Notes under the pieces: generated by a model
The model's database searches: none
Told to the model about the DNA's origin: nothing
What the model saw: the letters and a program-made list of their open reading frames with translations, nothing else
Part shown: in pieces, positions 39,240 to 49,666 of the stretch
Numbering within the stretch: position 1 is the stretch's first letter
How the letters are laid out: every line of letters begins with the position of its first letter
Origin: Halobacterium wangiae
GTDB taxonomy: Archaea; Halobacteriota; Halobacteria; Halobacteriales; Halobacteriaceae
Assembly (NCBI RefSeq): GCF_021249345.1
Contig: NZ_CP089588.1
Location: forward strand, 868,001-932,000
DNA length: 64,000 nt
Reading direction: 5' to 3'
Program-made: the position numbers and the translations under genes

Positions 39240-40328
39240 TCACAGCCGGAACTCGCCGTCGACGAAGCTCCGGGCGGTCGTCGTCACGTAGTCGACCAGC
39301 GGCGGGAACGTGGAGTCGTCGCCAGCCGCCAGTCGGCTCCGGTGGAGGTCCTCCCAGACGGTCGCGAGCACGAACGCCGCGTGCGCGAGGTAGTACTCCG
39401 CGTGCTCGACGTCGGACCCCGTCTTCGCCTCGTAGCGAGCGACTAGCTCGCGTCGAGTCGGCGTTCCGGGGTCGTTCGTGAACGGCGCCAGTCCGTCCTC
39501 GTTCACGTCACGCAGGTGGTCGATGGCCGCCTCGTCCGCGTGGCGCGCTTCGAGGTCGTCCAGCGACGGCGTCGGGTCGCCGTCGTCCCGCCAGCGCAAC
39601 AGCAGGTAGCCGAGTTCCGTTAGCGGGTCGCCGAGCATCGCCGTCTCCCAGTCGAGCACGCCCGCGATCTCGGGGTCGTCGTCACCAGCGAAGAGCACGT
39701 TCCCCGGCCGGTAGTCCCCGTGGACGAGCGTGGTCGCCGTCTCCGCGGGCGCGTGCTCCCGGAGCCACTCGCCGACGGCCCGGAGTTCCGGCACCTCCCG
39801 TCCGGTCGCGCTCGTCGCGTTATCCAGCCGCGCCATCGCCCGGTCGACCATCTCCGTCGGCGTCTGGCGCTCGCAGACGTCCGCGAACGGCCCGGGGTCC
39901 AGCGAGTGGATCTCGGCGAGCGTGTCGACCAGCCCCTCGGCCAGTCGCCGCCGCGCCGCCGGGTTCCGGAACCGCTCGGGCAGGTCCGACCCCAGCGGCA
40001 CCGCCTCGCCGTCGAGGAACGTCGTCACGACGAACTCGTCGCCGAACACCGACGCGTCCTCGCAGTGCAACACGGGTTCGGGCGCGGGAACGGCGGTGTC
40101 CGCGAGTCGCTCCAGCACCTGGAACTCCACGTCCAGGTCGACGACCAGGTTCGTCTCCCGCAGGTTCCGCGGTCGCCGGAGGACGTACGCTCGCTCCCGC
40201 TCGGCGGTCGATACGGCGAGCGAGAGGTTCAGCGCCTCGTGGAGCACCTCGACGTCGACGATCTCGTCGTCGAGTTCCGCGGAGAGGTAGGCTTCCAGGG
40301 CGGCAGTGTCGAGGTCCGCTTCGGACAT
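39240..40328 (-). CDS. APH-like phosphotransferase family protein
   Basis: 362 aa kinase-fold protein of the aminoglycoside phosphotransferase group. The N-lobe contains YVLRRPRNLRETNLVVDLD and EFVVTTFLDGEAVPLG. The catalytic loop is TTLVHGDYRPGNVLFAG (H-G-D-x-x-x-x-N) and the metal-binding Asp is in IAGVLDWETAMLGDP. Related archaeal and ACAD10/11-associated kinases act on small hydroxylated metabolites; this one's substrate is unknown and resistance is not implied. It converges with the HalOD1 pair. Confidence 0.9.
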   Translation of the reverse strand: MSEADLDTAALEAYLSAELDDEIVDVEVLHEALNLSLAVSTAERERAYVLRRPRNLRETNLVVDLDVEFQVLERLADTAVPAPEPVLHCEDASVFGDEFVVTTFLDGEAVPLGSDLPERFRNPAARRRLAEGLVDTLAEIHSLDPGPFADVCERQTPTEMVDRAMARLDNATSATGREVPELRAVGEWLREHAPAETATTLVHGDYRPGNVLFAGDDDPEIAGVLDWETAMLGDPLTELGYLLLRWRDDGDPTPSLDDLEARHADEAAIDHLRDVNEDGLAPFTNDPGTPTRRELVARYEAKTGSDVEHAEYYLAHAAFVLATVWEDLHRSRLAAGDDSTFPPLVDYVTTTARSFVDGEFRL

Positions 40329-40438
40329 GGTCGGAGAGAAACCGGGTGTCGGTAAAAGTCTCGTCGTGGTGTGATGGGGAGTGGCAGGCAGGACAGAGAG
40401 GAGGACATCGTCCCGTGTGACTGTTCGAGAAGACGGGA

Positions 40439-41095
40439 TTACGGTTCAGTCTTTGCCTCTTTCTCCCTCAACCACTCTTTGATTTCGTTGAGACCAAGTT
40501 GGTATCCAGAGGACCATTGAGACCGAATTACACCAACGAGAATCACCCCGAGGAAGGAGAACGCGCTTGTCAAAACTGCTTTGTTCCATTTTGCTCTAAA
40601 ACAGAGTACTTCATCTGGCATCCGAACAGTCAGTCCCTCATACGCTAGTTTTTCTGTAGTGACTTTTCCGATGATAAGATGTGTGCCAAGGAACCACGAG
40701 AATACCGTAATTAGAGCAGAGACACCACCCTGATACAGAGCTGACAAACCAAAGTCAGGAATCGAGATTGCAAAGAACGTCAATACGCCCACCACAAAGA
40801 TGCCCAGAACTTCAAGTTTATTAACAATCTTAACTCCCCTATCTAGGTGCCGATAGGCCTTTCCTGCGTCCCTCACTCCTTGCATTCCCGCATTTCGAAG
40901 CTCTGTCTTTTCGGAGATGTCGTATTCGCGGTCTACTGTCTCTACAAAGATCGTCTCTAAGTTATCTCGAAAACCTACAGCACCGTCTAAAAGGCCTAAT
41001 TCCCTCAGCCTCTTCTCCGTTCTGTCCTTCTCTGAACTCGGGAAAAGCTGGTTGTCATCCTCCTCAGGTATACCGTCTCTCTGTCCACCCACCAT
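40439..41095 (-). CDS. AT-rich predicted membrane protein, probably acquired
   Basis: 218 aa. Composition is unlike the rest: bases 40561-40620 contain 25 G+C of 60, against 39 of 60 at 40261-40320. Codons use A/T third positions freely. The first 90 residues are polar and acidic; hydrophobic segments at about 95-112, 120-142 and 172-190 predict three helices; the tail ends EWLREKEAKTEP. GATATTTTACC on the minus strand, 10-20 bp before the ATG, is TATA-like. No family recognised. It sits beside tRNA-Pro, a usual place for integrated elements. Confidence 0.7.
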   Translation of the reverse strand: MVGGQRDGIPEEDDNQLFPSSEKDRTEKRLRELGLLDGAVGFRDNLETIFVETVDREYDISEKTELRNAGMQGVRDAGKAYRHLDRGVKIVNKLEVLGIFVVGVLTFFAISIPDFGLSALYQGGVSALITVFSWFLGTHLIIGKVTTEKLAYEGLTVRMPDEVLCFRAKWNKAVLTSAFSFLGVILVGVIRSQWSSGYQLGLNEIKEWLREKEAKTEP

Positions 41096-41270
41096 GCCCT
41101 AATTGGTAAAATATCTACATCTTGAAAGCGTTTCCCCAGAGAGAAGCTACATCTCCTACGGACAACAACTGTACGCGGTTAACTGATGGAATGTCCCCAA
41201 CTTTAGCTAAGGACTGTACGTAGAGGTGGTTGCCAGGAAGGTACACCTCTAAGCCAAAATGCGGGAGAAG

Positions 41271-41343
41271 TGGGCCGGCGCGAATTCGAATCGCGGTTAC
41301 GGCCACCCGAAGGCCGAAGGATACCAAGCTACCCCACCGGCCC
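41271..41343 (-). tRNA. tRNA-Pro (anticodon CGG)
   Basis: 73 nt on the minus strand. Acceptor GGGCCGG/CCGGCCC with discriminator A at 41271. Anticodon stem CGGCC/GGCCG encloses TTCGGGT, giving anticodon CGG (plus positions 41307-41309, reversed). T-arm CGCGA-TTCGAAT-TCGCG. No intron. GTTAAAC on the minus strand at 41375-41369 is a plausible TATA box 26-32 bp upstream. The AT-rich stretch lies against its 3' end. Confidence 0.96.
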
Positions 41344-43786
<2,443 letters not shown>

Positions 43787-43842
43787 CGCCGCTCGGTCTC
43801 TCTGCAGTTCTCCGTTCTCGACGACGACCAGTCGCTACTGGT

Positions 43843-44289
43843 TCACTCCTCCGCGTTCGCTTCGACGTACGCGACGGCGTCAGCTGGCGTCTCGACGGCC
43901 TCGACGTGGGGTGCGTCGGGCGCACCGATACCCGCGATGGGACGGTCGTAGACGGACGCGAACCCGACCTCCGAGAGCGTCCCGCCCGCCCCGTCGACGG
44001 CGACGACCGCGTCCCCGTTCATGACGACGAGCGCGTTCCGGGCGTGTCCGAGGCCGGTGGCGATAGCCGTGTCGACGTACTCGTTGGCCGCGCGGCGGTC
44101 CTCGCCGGGGAGAATGCCGACGGTGTGGCCACCGGCCTCACTCGCGCCCCGGCAGGCCGCGCGCATCACGCCACCCAGTCCGCCGCAGACGACGGTGTGT
44201 CCGTCCTCGGCGAGCAGGCGACCGACCTCGCGTGCGTCCGCGAGAGCAGCGTCCGTTGGCGCACTCGCGCCGATGACACTCACCCGCAT
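43843..44289 (-). CDS. TIGR00725-family (LOG/SLOG-like) protein
   Basis: 148 aa Rossmann-like protein: [53 protein letters not shown] and VAVDGAGGTLSEVGFA match the TIGR00725 branch of lysine-decarboxylase-like/SLOG proteins (GG-x-G-x-M and GG-x-G-T-x-x-E motifs). These bind nucleotides; cytokinin-type nucleotidase activity is known in LOG relatives but not shown for this branch. Its ATG overlaps the trmY stop (TGATG). Confidence 0.88.
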   Translation of the reverse strand: MRVSVIGASAPTDAALADAREVGRLLAEDGHTVVCGGLGGVMRAACRGASEAGGHTVGILPGEDRRAANEYVDTAIATGLGHARNALVVMNGDAVVAVDGAGGTLSEVGFASVYDRPIAGIGAPDAPHVEAVETPADAVAYVEANAEE

Positions 44290-44879
44290 CAGTAGTCGGT
44301 GAAGCCGTCGGTGTCGAGGTAGTTGTGTACGACGGTGACGGTGTGGTCGGCGTGGAGAATCTCGGGGCCGACGCGCACCCGCCGGTCGCTGCGTTCGGCG
44401 AGGAGTTCGGCCTCCCGCTCGGTGAAGTCGTGGTGGTCCGAGAGCACGAACACTGGATTCTCGGGCGGTTCGACGTCGGCGAGCGGCGTGCCGTCCTCGT
44501 GGAGTTCGACGACGGTTCCGTCGATCGCGTCGAGGACAGCCTCGAAGCCGCGCTTCGAGACGTGGATGCCGGGCGTGGACTCGGCCTCCCGGTGGCCGAT
44601 CGCCTGGTCTTTGGCCTCGATGGCCTGCCGGAGGAGGCTGGCGACGTTGCGCTCGTCGGGACTCATGTACCGCAGGGCGGCGCCGTCGACGCGGACGGTC
44701 ACCTCGTCGGACAGCACGAGGAAGACCTGTACGTCCTCCCGGATGCCGTGGGAGAGGAACAGCGCGGCGCTCACGCAGCGACAGAGCACGTCGAGTCTGC
44801 CCGCGGCGCCCGCGAGGTCGTCGAGCGGGAAGTCGGGGTCCGTGGGCGCGTCGTGCCCGAGGACGACGAACTGGCGCAT
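44289..44879 (-). CDS. trmY: tRNA (pseudouridine54-N1)-methyltransferase
   Basis: 196 aa SPOUT-fold methyltransferase. [22 protein letters not shown] is the TrmY start; [17 protein letters not shown] and [18 protein letters not shown] are the SAM-knot segments. It N1-methylates pseudouridine 54 in the T-loop of archaeal tRNAs. The enzyme that makes pseudouridine 54, Pus10, is encoded about 1.0 kb away (45918) across a Usp gene. The gene ends in a TGATG overlap with the TIGR00725 gene. Confidence 0.94.
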   Translation of the reverse strand: MRQFVVLGHDAPTDPDFPLDDLAGAAGRLDVLCRCVSAALFLSHGIREDVQVFLVLSDEVTVRVDGAALRYMSPDERNVASLLRQAIEAKDQAIGHREAESTPGIHVSKRGFEAVLDAIDGTVVELHEDGTPLADVEPPENPVFVLSDHHDFTEREAELLAERSDRRVRVGPEILHADHTVTVVHNYLDTDGFTDY

Positions 44880-44941
44880 ACCCCGACTTCTCGCGGCGTC
44901 GGCTTACCACCATCGGAGTTCCGGGCCACCGACCGGCACGC

Positions 44942-45814
44942 TCACTCCTCGTCGTGGGCGGAGACGGTGAGCACGGGCATCTCGGCGACGCGGACGACCT
45001 TCTCGGTGACGCTGCCGAGCAGGTAGCGCTCGAGCCCGGTGCGGCCGTGGGTCCCCATCGCGACGAGGTCGACGTCGCGGTCGGCGGCGTAGTCGAGGAT
45101 CGCGCGGGCAGTCGCCCCGCCGAGTACCGACGCCTCGATCGTTCCGACGCCGGCGTCCTCGGCCCGGGCGACGACGTCCCCGACCGCTCGCTGGCCAGCC
45201 ATCTCGAGGGCCTCCAGAACGTCGGCGCTACCGTACTCGCCGGCCGCCGCGGTCGGGTCGACCACGTAGACGACCTGGAGGCCCGCACCGGTCGCTGCGG
45301 CGAGCGCGACGGCGCGGTCCGCGGCGGCGTTCGCGGCGTCGCTACCGTCTGTCGGGACGAGCACCGACTCGGGCGCGGTGTCGAGGCCGCTGTCCTCGTG
45401 GACGGTGAGGACGGGGACCGGGGAGACCCGGAGCAGGCGCTCGGTGACGCTCCCGAGGACGATGCGCGCGAGCCCGGTGCGGCCGTGGGTCCCCATCACG
45501 ACGAGGTCGACGCCCTCGTCGGCGACATAGTCGAGGAGTTCCTCGTGGACCGGCCGCGGGGACTCGAGGACGCGCGTGGTCACCGGGACGTCGGTGTCGG
45601 CCGCGCGGTCAGCGACGGACTCCACCGCCGCCTCCCCCTGGCGCTGCAGTTCCGTGGTGGCGTCTGACTGCACGCTCGACGGGACGTCGGACAGGTCGAC
45701 GACGTGGACCGCGTGGACGGCCGCGTCGAACCGGTCGGCGAGCGCGATCGCTACGGAGGCGGCGGTCGCTGCAGCCTCGCTACCGTCTGTCGGGACGAGA
45801 ATCCTGTGGAACAT
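44942..45814 (-). CDS. Tandem-domain universal stress protein
   Basis: 290 aa with two Usp domains. Domain 1 (1-145) starts MFHRILVPTDGSEAAATAAS and has the ATP loop MGTHGRTGLARIVLGSVTERLL. Domain 2 (about 150-290) starts SVLVPTDGSDAANAAADRA and has MGTHGRTGLERYLLGSVTEKVV. Both keep the G-x2-G-x9-G-S/T nucleotide motif. Double-Usp proteins are presumed stress-related ATP-binding factors. It lies between trmY and pus10. Confidence 0.95.
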   Translation of the reverse strand: MFHRILVPTDGSEAAATAASVAIALADRFDAAVHAVHVVDLSDVPSSVQSDATTELQRQGEAAVESVADRAADTDVPVTTRVLESPRPVHEELLDYVADEGVDLVVMGTHGRTGLARIVLGSVTERLLRVSPVPVLTVHEDSGLDTAPESVLVPTDGSDAANAAADRAVALAAATGAGLQVVYVVDPTAAAGEYGSADVLEALEMAGQRAVGDVVARAEDAGVGTIEASVLGGATARAILDYAADRDVDLVAMGTHGRTGLERYLLGSVTEKVVRVAEMPVLTVSAHDEE

Positions 45815-45917
45815 CGTCTAGCGTGTCCTACGCCGCCCAGGAGCGTCAAACTGGGTGTCCGTTCCGGGCAGACCGAGGACCGAAGAGTACGTACTACCGC
45901 GCAACGACACCACCCAC

Positions 45918-47198
45918 ATGACCATCCTCGAGGACGCGCGGCGGGTGCTGGCGGAGGACCCCGTCTGCGACGCCTGCGTGGGGCGGTGTTTCGCAGACCG
46001 GAGTTTCGGGTTGACGAACGCCGAGCGCGGGCGGGCGCTCCGCACGACAGTGGCGCTCGAGGACGACGAGCCCTACGAGTCCCCGGACACCGCGGACTGC
46101 TGGGTCTGCGAGGGGGCGTCGGGGCGCTTCGCGGCGTTCGCCGAACTCGTCGTCGACGCCCTGGACGAGGAGGCGTTCGACACGTACCAGGTGGGGACGC
46201 GGGCACCGCCGCTCGTCGAGGAGAACGAGTCGCTGCTTCGGGACCTCGCCGGCCTCCCAGCGGACGCTGGCGAGCAGTTCAAGTCCGAGTGCAACCGGGA
46301 GGTCGGCAAGCGCGTCGGGCAGGCGACGGGCGCGGACGTCGACTTCGGGCGACCGGACGTCCTCGCCATCCTGGACGTCGAGGACGAGACCGTCGACGTG
46401 ACCGTGAACTCGACGTTCGTCTACGGGCGCTACCGGAAACTCGAACGCGGCATCCCGCAGACGAAGTGGCCGTGCAGCGACTGCAACGGCACGGGGACGC
46501 TCGTCGACTCGCCGTGCCCGCACTGCGACGGGACCGGGTTCCTCTACCCCGAGAGCGTCGAGCAGTTGACCGCGCCGCCGGTCGTCGAGGCGATGGACGG
46601 CGAAGAGGCGTCGTTCCACGGCGCGGGCCGCGAGGACATCGACGCGCTGATGCTCGGGACGGGCCGGCCGTTCGTCGTGGAGGTCCAGCGGCCCCAGAAC
46701 CGCCACCCGGACCCCGAGGCCCTGGAGGAGGCCATCAACGAGTACGCTGATGGGAAAGTCGAGGTGGAGGGCGTCCGCCTCGCCGCCTACGACATGGTAG
46801 AGCGCGTGAAGGAACTCGACGCGAAGAAGCGCTACCGCGCGCAGGTGGAGTTCGACGACCCGGTCGACGAGGAGGCCTTCCAGGCCGCGCTCTCGGAACT
46901 CGACGGCGCGACCATCGAACAGGAGACCCCCCAGCGCGTGAGCCACCGGCGCGCGGAACTCGTCCGCACGCGGACGGTGTACGACATCGACGGCGAGCGG
47001 ACGACCGACACCAACGCGGTCGTCGAGATCGAGGGCGAGGGCGGCCTCTACATCAAGGAACTCGTCTCCAGCGACGACGGCCGCACCGTCCCGAGTCTGG
47101 CGGGCCTGCTCGGCGTGGACGCGACGGTCACCGCGCTCGACGTGGTCGCCGTCGAGGGCGAGGACGAGGCCTTCGAGGACGAGGACTTCTTCCGCTGA
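45918..47198 (+). CDS. pus10: tRNA pseudouridine(54/55) synthase Pus10
   Basis: 426 aa from the ATG at 45918 (MTILEDARRVLAEDPVCDAC); upstream residues in the frame are unlike the family. An N-terminal zinc/THUMP-like part carries CDACVGRCF and CWVCEG. The middle has CSDCNGTG and CPHCDGTG, a DnaJ-like zinc pair. Catalytic domain: HGAGREDIDALMLGTGRPFVVEV (conserved Asp) and GGLYIKELVSSDDGR. It makes pseudouridine at tRNA 54 and 55, the former then methylated by TrmY. It overlaps rnhB by TGATG. Confidence 0.94.
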   Translation: MTILEDARRVLAEDPVCDACVGRCFADRSFGLTNAERGRALRTTVALEDDEPYESPDTADCWVCEGASGRFAAFAELVVDALDEEAFDTYQVGTRAPPLVEENESLLRDLAGLPADAGEQFKSECNREVGKRVGQATGADVDFGRPDVLAILDVEDETVDVTVNSTFVYGRYRKLERGIPQTKWPCSDCNGTGTLVDSPCPHCDGTGFLYPESVEQLTAPPVVEAMDGEEASFHGAGREDIDALMLGTGRPFVVEVQRPQNRHPDPEALEEAINEYADGKVEVEGVRLAAYDMVERVKELDAKKRYRAQVEFDDPVDEEAFQAALSELDGATIEQETPQRVSHRRAELVRTRTVYDIDGERTTDTNAVVEIEGEGGLYIKELVSSDDGRTVPSLAGLLGVDATVTALDVVAVEGEDEAFEDEDFFR

Positions 47199-47830
47199 TG
47201 CGATTCGGCGTCGACGAGGCGGGGAAGGGACCCGTCCTCGGGTCGATGTTCGCGGCGGCAGTCGCGGGCGACCCCGCCGACCTCCCCGACGGCGTCGCGG
47301 ACTCGAAGCGTCTCGTCCCCGAGCGCCGCGAGCACCTCGACGAGGCGATCCGGGCGCGCTGCACCGTCGGCGTCGCCGAGATTCCGGTCGCGCGCATCGA
47401 CGACGCGGAGACCGACATGAACGGACTCACCGTCGCCGCGCAGGCCGAGGCGCTCGCGCAGGTGGCCAGCGACGGCCTCGCCGGCTACGTCGACGCGGGC
47501 GACGTGAACGAGGACCGGTTCGGGCGGCGAGTCGCGGACGCCGTGCCGGCGGACGTTCGGGTCACCGCTGAGCACGGCGCCGACGACGAGTACGACCTGG
47601 TGGCGGCGGCCAGCATCGTGGCGAAGGTCGCCCGCGACAGCCACGTCGCGGACCTGGCCGCGGTCCACGGCGACGTCGGGTCGGGCTACCCCAGCGACCC
47701 CGCGACCCGGGATTTCCTCCTGGAGTACGTCCGCGAGCAGGGCTGTCTGCCCGACTGCGCCCGCGAGTCCTGGCAGACGAGTCGGGACGCGCTAGCGGCC
47801 GCCGAGCAGTCCGGCCTCGACGAGTTCTGA
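47198..47830 (+). CDS. rnhB: Ribonuclease HII
   Basis: 210 aa. Catalytic acidic residues: Asp-Glu in MRFGVDEAGKGPVLG, Asp in GYVDAGDVN, and the DLVAAASIVAKVARD segment that ends the active-site set. It removes RNA from RNA-DNA hybrids (primers, misincorporated ribonucleotides). It is translationally coupled to pus10 through TGATG and precedes nucS, another genome-maintenance gene. Confidence 0.95.
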   Translation: MRFGVDEAGKGPVLGSMFAAAVAGDPADLPDGVADSKRLVPERREHLDEAIRARCTVGVAEIPVARIDDAETDMNGLTVAAQAEALAQVASDGLAGYVDAGDVNEDRFGRRVADAVPADVRVTAEHGADDEYDLVAAASIVAKVARDSHVADLAAVHGDVGSGYPSDPATRDFLLEYVREQGCLPDCARESWQTSRDALAAAEQSGLDEF

Positions 47831-47897
47831 ACCCCGAGTCTCCCGGTCGATCAGCCGACAGACCCGCGAAGACCACACAACCGGCCCCTGGCGGATC

Positions 47898-47924
47898 GAA
47901 AGGCCGAGCGCCGCGAGGGCTTTC
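47898..47924 (+). repeat. Dispersed stem-loop element, minimal copy C
   Basis: 27 bp: GAAAG-GCCGA-GCGCCGC-GAGGG-CTTTC. It keeps both ends and the internal-loop halves of the family but lacks the loop and second helix. The flank CCGGCCCCTGGCGGATC matches that of copy D. It looks like a deletion derivative or the smallest working form. Confidence 0.6.
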
Positions 47925-48012
47925 TGGAAGAATACGCGGTGGTGATTGAGGTGACAAGAGACGACCCCAATCCACACCCTTTTCGTCGCCAGCGTGCAAG
48001 CAAGCGAGAACG

Positions 48013-48765
48013 ATGGCAGTACAGCGTTTCGACGCGCCGGACCCGGCGGAGTTCGTCGACGCGGCGAAGGCGGCGTTCCGGGACGGCGCGGTGTTGACGG
48101 TGCAGGGTCGCTGCGAGGTCGAGTACGAGGGCCGGACGAGCGGCTACCTCGGCGACGGTGACCGCCTGCTCGTCGCGAAGCCCGACGGCACGTTCCTCGT
48201 CCACCAGCCGACCGGCCACAAGCCCGTCAACTGGATGCCGGGCGGCGGCACGGTCGAGGCCCGCGAGAGCGACGGCGACGTCGTGTTGCTCGCGCGACGC
48301 ACGAACCCCAGCGAGCGCGTGGAGGCCCGCATCCGGGAGGTGTACGGGGTGACGCGCTACGACGCGGAGGACGGCGCGACCTACGAGGAGTCCGGGACGG
48401 AGGCCGAGATGCACGAGTACATCGAGGCGAACCCGGACGTGCTCGAGGAGGACCTCCGCATCGTGGAACACGAACGCGAGACGAAGTACGGCTTCGTCGA
48501 CTTCTACGCGGTGGACCGCGACGGCACGCCGGTGGTCGTCGAAGTCAAGCGCATCCAGGCGACGCTGAACCACTTCGACCAGTTGCAGCGCTACGTCGAC
48601 CTCTACGAGGGAACGAACGACTCGGTCCGCGGGATGCTGGTCGCGCCGTCGGCCTCCGAGCGCGTCCAGCGCGCGCTCCGGGACAACGACCTGGAGTTCG
48701 TCGAACTCGCGGAGTTCGGCCTGGACGCGAAGGGCGCGATGGAAGCGAAGCTCACCGACTTCTGA
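48013..48765 (+). CDS. nucS: Endonuclease NucS (EndoMS)
   Basis: 250 aa. The N-terminal beta domain (about 1-110) includes LTVQGRCEVEYEGRTSGYLGDGD. The C-terminal nuclease domain has GFVDFYAVDRDGTPVVVEVKR (G-x2-D...E-x-K) plus QLQRYVDLY. NucS/EndoMS cuts both strands at mismatches and works with PCNA, replacing MutS/MutL in many archaea. The family's C-terminal PCNA motif is not obvious here (ends MEAKLTDF). It lies 180 bp after rnhB, with element C between. Confidence 0.94.
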   Translation: MAVQRFDAPDPAEFVDAAKAAFRDGAVLTVQGRCEVEYEGRTSGYLGDGDRLLVAKPDGTFLVHQPTGHKPVNWMPGGGTVEARESDGDVVLLARRTNPSERVEARIREVYGVTRYDAEDGATYEESGTEAEMHEYIEANPDVLEEDLRIVEHERETKYGFVDFYAVDRDGTPVVVEVKRIQATLNHFDQLQRYVDLYEGTNDSVRGMLVAPSASERVQRALRDNDLEFVELAEFGLDAKGAMEAKLTDF

Positions 48766-48774
48766 CGGGCCAGT

Positions 48775-49164
48775 CTACAGCCCGACGCCCTCGCGTTCGA
48801 GCAGCGCGCGCTTCGCGTCGAGGCCACCGAGCGCGGAGTAGCCGCCGAGACCGTCGGCGGCGACGACGCGGTGGCAGGGGACGACGACCGGGACCGGATT
48901 CTCCCCGCAGGCGTTCCCGACGGCGACGGCGGCGGTGTCGATGCTCGCGGCGACGTCGCCGTAGGTTCGCGTCTCGCCCGGCGGAATCGAGCACATCGCG
49001 GCCATCACGTCCCCGAGGAACCCCTCGGGGAAGTGGACGTCGAGGTCGAACGTGTCGCGGTCGCCGGCCTCGTACTCGCGCAACTGCTCGCGGACCGCTT
49101 CCTCGCTGGCGTCCACGTAGTCGAGGTCGACGTCGAAGTCATGGCCGCAGACGGTTGCTCGCAC
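48775..49164 (-). CDS. ogt: Methylated-DNA-[protein]-cysteine S-methyltransferase
   Basis: 129 aa from a GTG at 49164. The active-site motif is VVVPCHRVVAADG. SIPPGETRTYGDVA and AVGNACGENPVPV form the DNA-binding and Asn-hinge region. It removes alkyl groups from O6 of guanine in a suicide reaction. The N-terminal part is short (about 45 residues, acidic), and the longer frame to 49614 is rejected as antisense to the next gene. It converges with nucS, 9 bp apart. Confidence 0.88.
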   Translation of the reverse strand: MRATVCGHDFDVDLDYVDASEEAVREQLREYEAGDRDTFDLDVHFPEGFLGDVMAAMCSIPPGETRTYGDVAASIDTAAVAVGNACGENPVPVVVPCHRVVAADGLGGYSALGGLDAKRALLEREGVGL

Positions 49165-49260
49165 GAGTGGTCGGACGCGGGCCCCCGAGAAGAAGGTGTC
49201 TACCGTCCTGCGGAGGCCAACAGCTAAGTGTTGGCCACAGGAACCCAACACCAGATCGCG

Positions 49261-49596
49261 ATGATCGTCATCCACTCGACCATCACGTTCGACCCGGACC
49301 GCGCCGAGGAGGCCCGCGAACTGGTTCGAGAACTCGCGGCCGCGTCCCAACGGGAGCCCGGCGCGATCAGGTACCGCGCGATGACCGACCTCGACGACGA
49401 ACACACCGTCCGGTTCTTCGAGCAGTACGAGGACGAGGCGGCGTGGCGCGCACACGCCGAGTCCGACCACTACCGGGCGTTCGTCGACCGGCTCCCCGAC
49501 CTCGTCGACGAACCGATGGAGACGATCAACTTCGTCGACGTCGAGGCCCCTCACGTCCACGAGTTCACCGCCGAAGAAGCCGCGAACGAGGCCTGA
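49261..49596 (+). CDS. Antibiotic biosynthesis monooxygenase-fold (putative quinol monooxygenase) protein
   Basis: 111 aa from the ATG at 49261 (MIVIHSTITFDPDRAEEA). A ferredoxin-like ABM fold is suggested by the AREL-x-RELAAASQREPGAIRY helix-strand pattern, HTVRFFEQYEDEAAWRAH and SDHYRAFVDRLP. YgiN-type members oxidise quinols without cofactor; many others have unknown roles. A 96-bp divergent gap separates it from ogt. Confidence 0.85.
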   Translation: MIVIHSTITFDPDRAEEARELVRELAAASQREPGAIRYRAMTDLDDEHTVRFFEQYEDEAAWRAHAESDHYRAFVDRLPDLVDEPMETINFVDVEAPHVHEFTAEEAANEA

Positions 49597-49666
49597 CGAG
49601 CGGCGGTCAGCCACTCGTCCAAGACGATAGAGAACGAAACAGGCGGAGAGGCGTGGCCGCGGCGCG

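Noticed and set aside
39240-40328. Antibiotic resistance gene (aminoglycoside phosphotransferase)
   Set aside because: The fold is APH-like, but chromosomal haloarchaeal members of this family act on unknown metabolites; nothing ties it to resistance.
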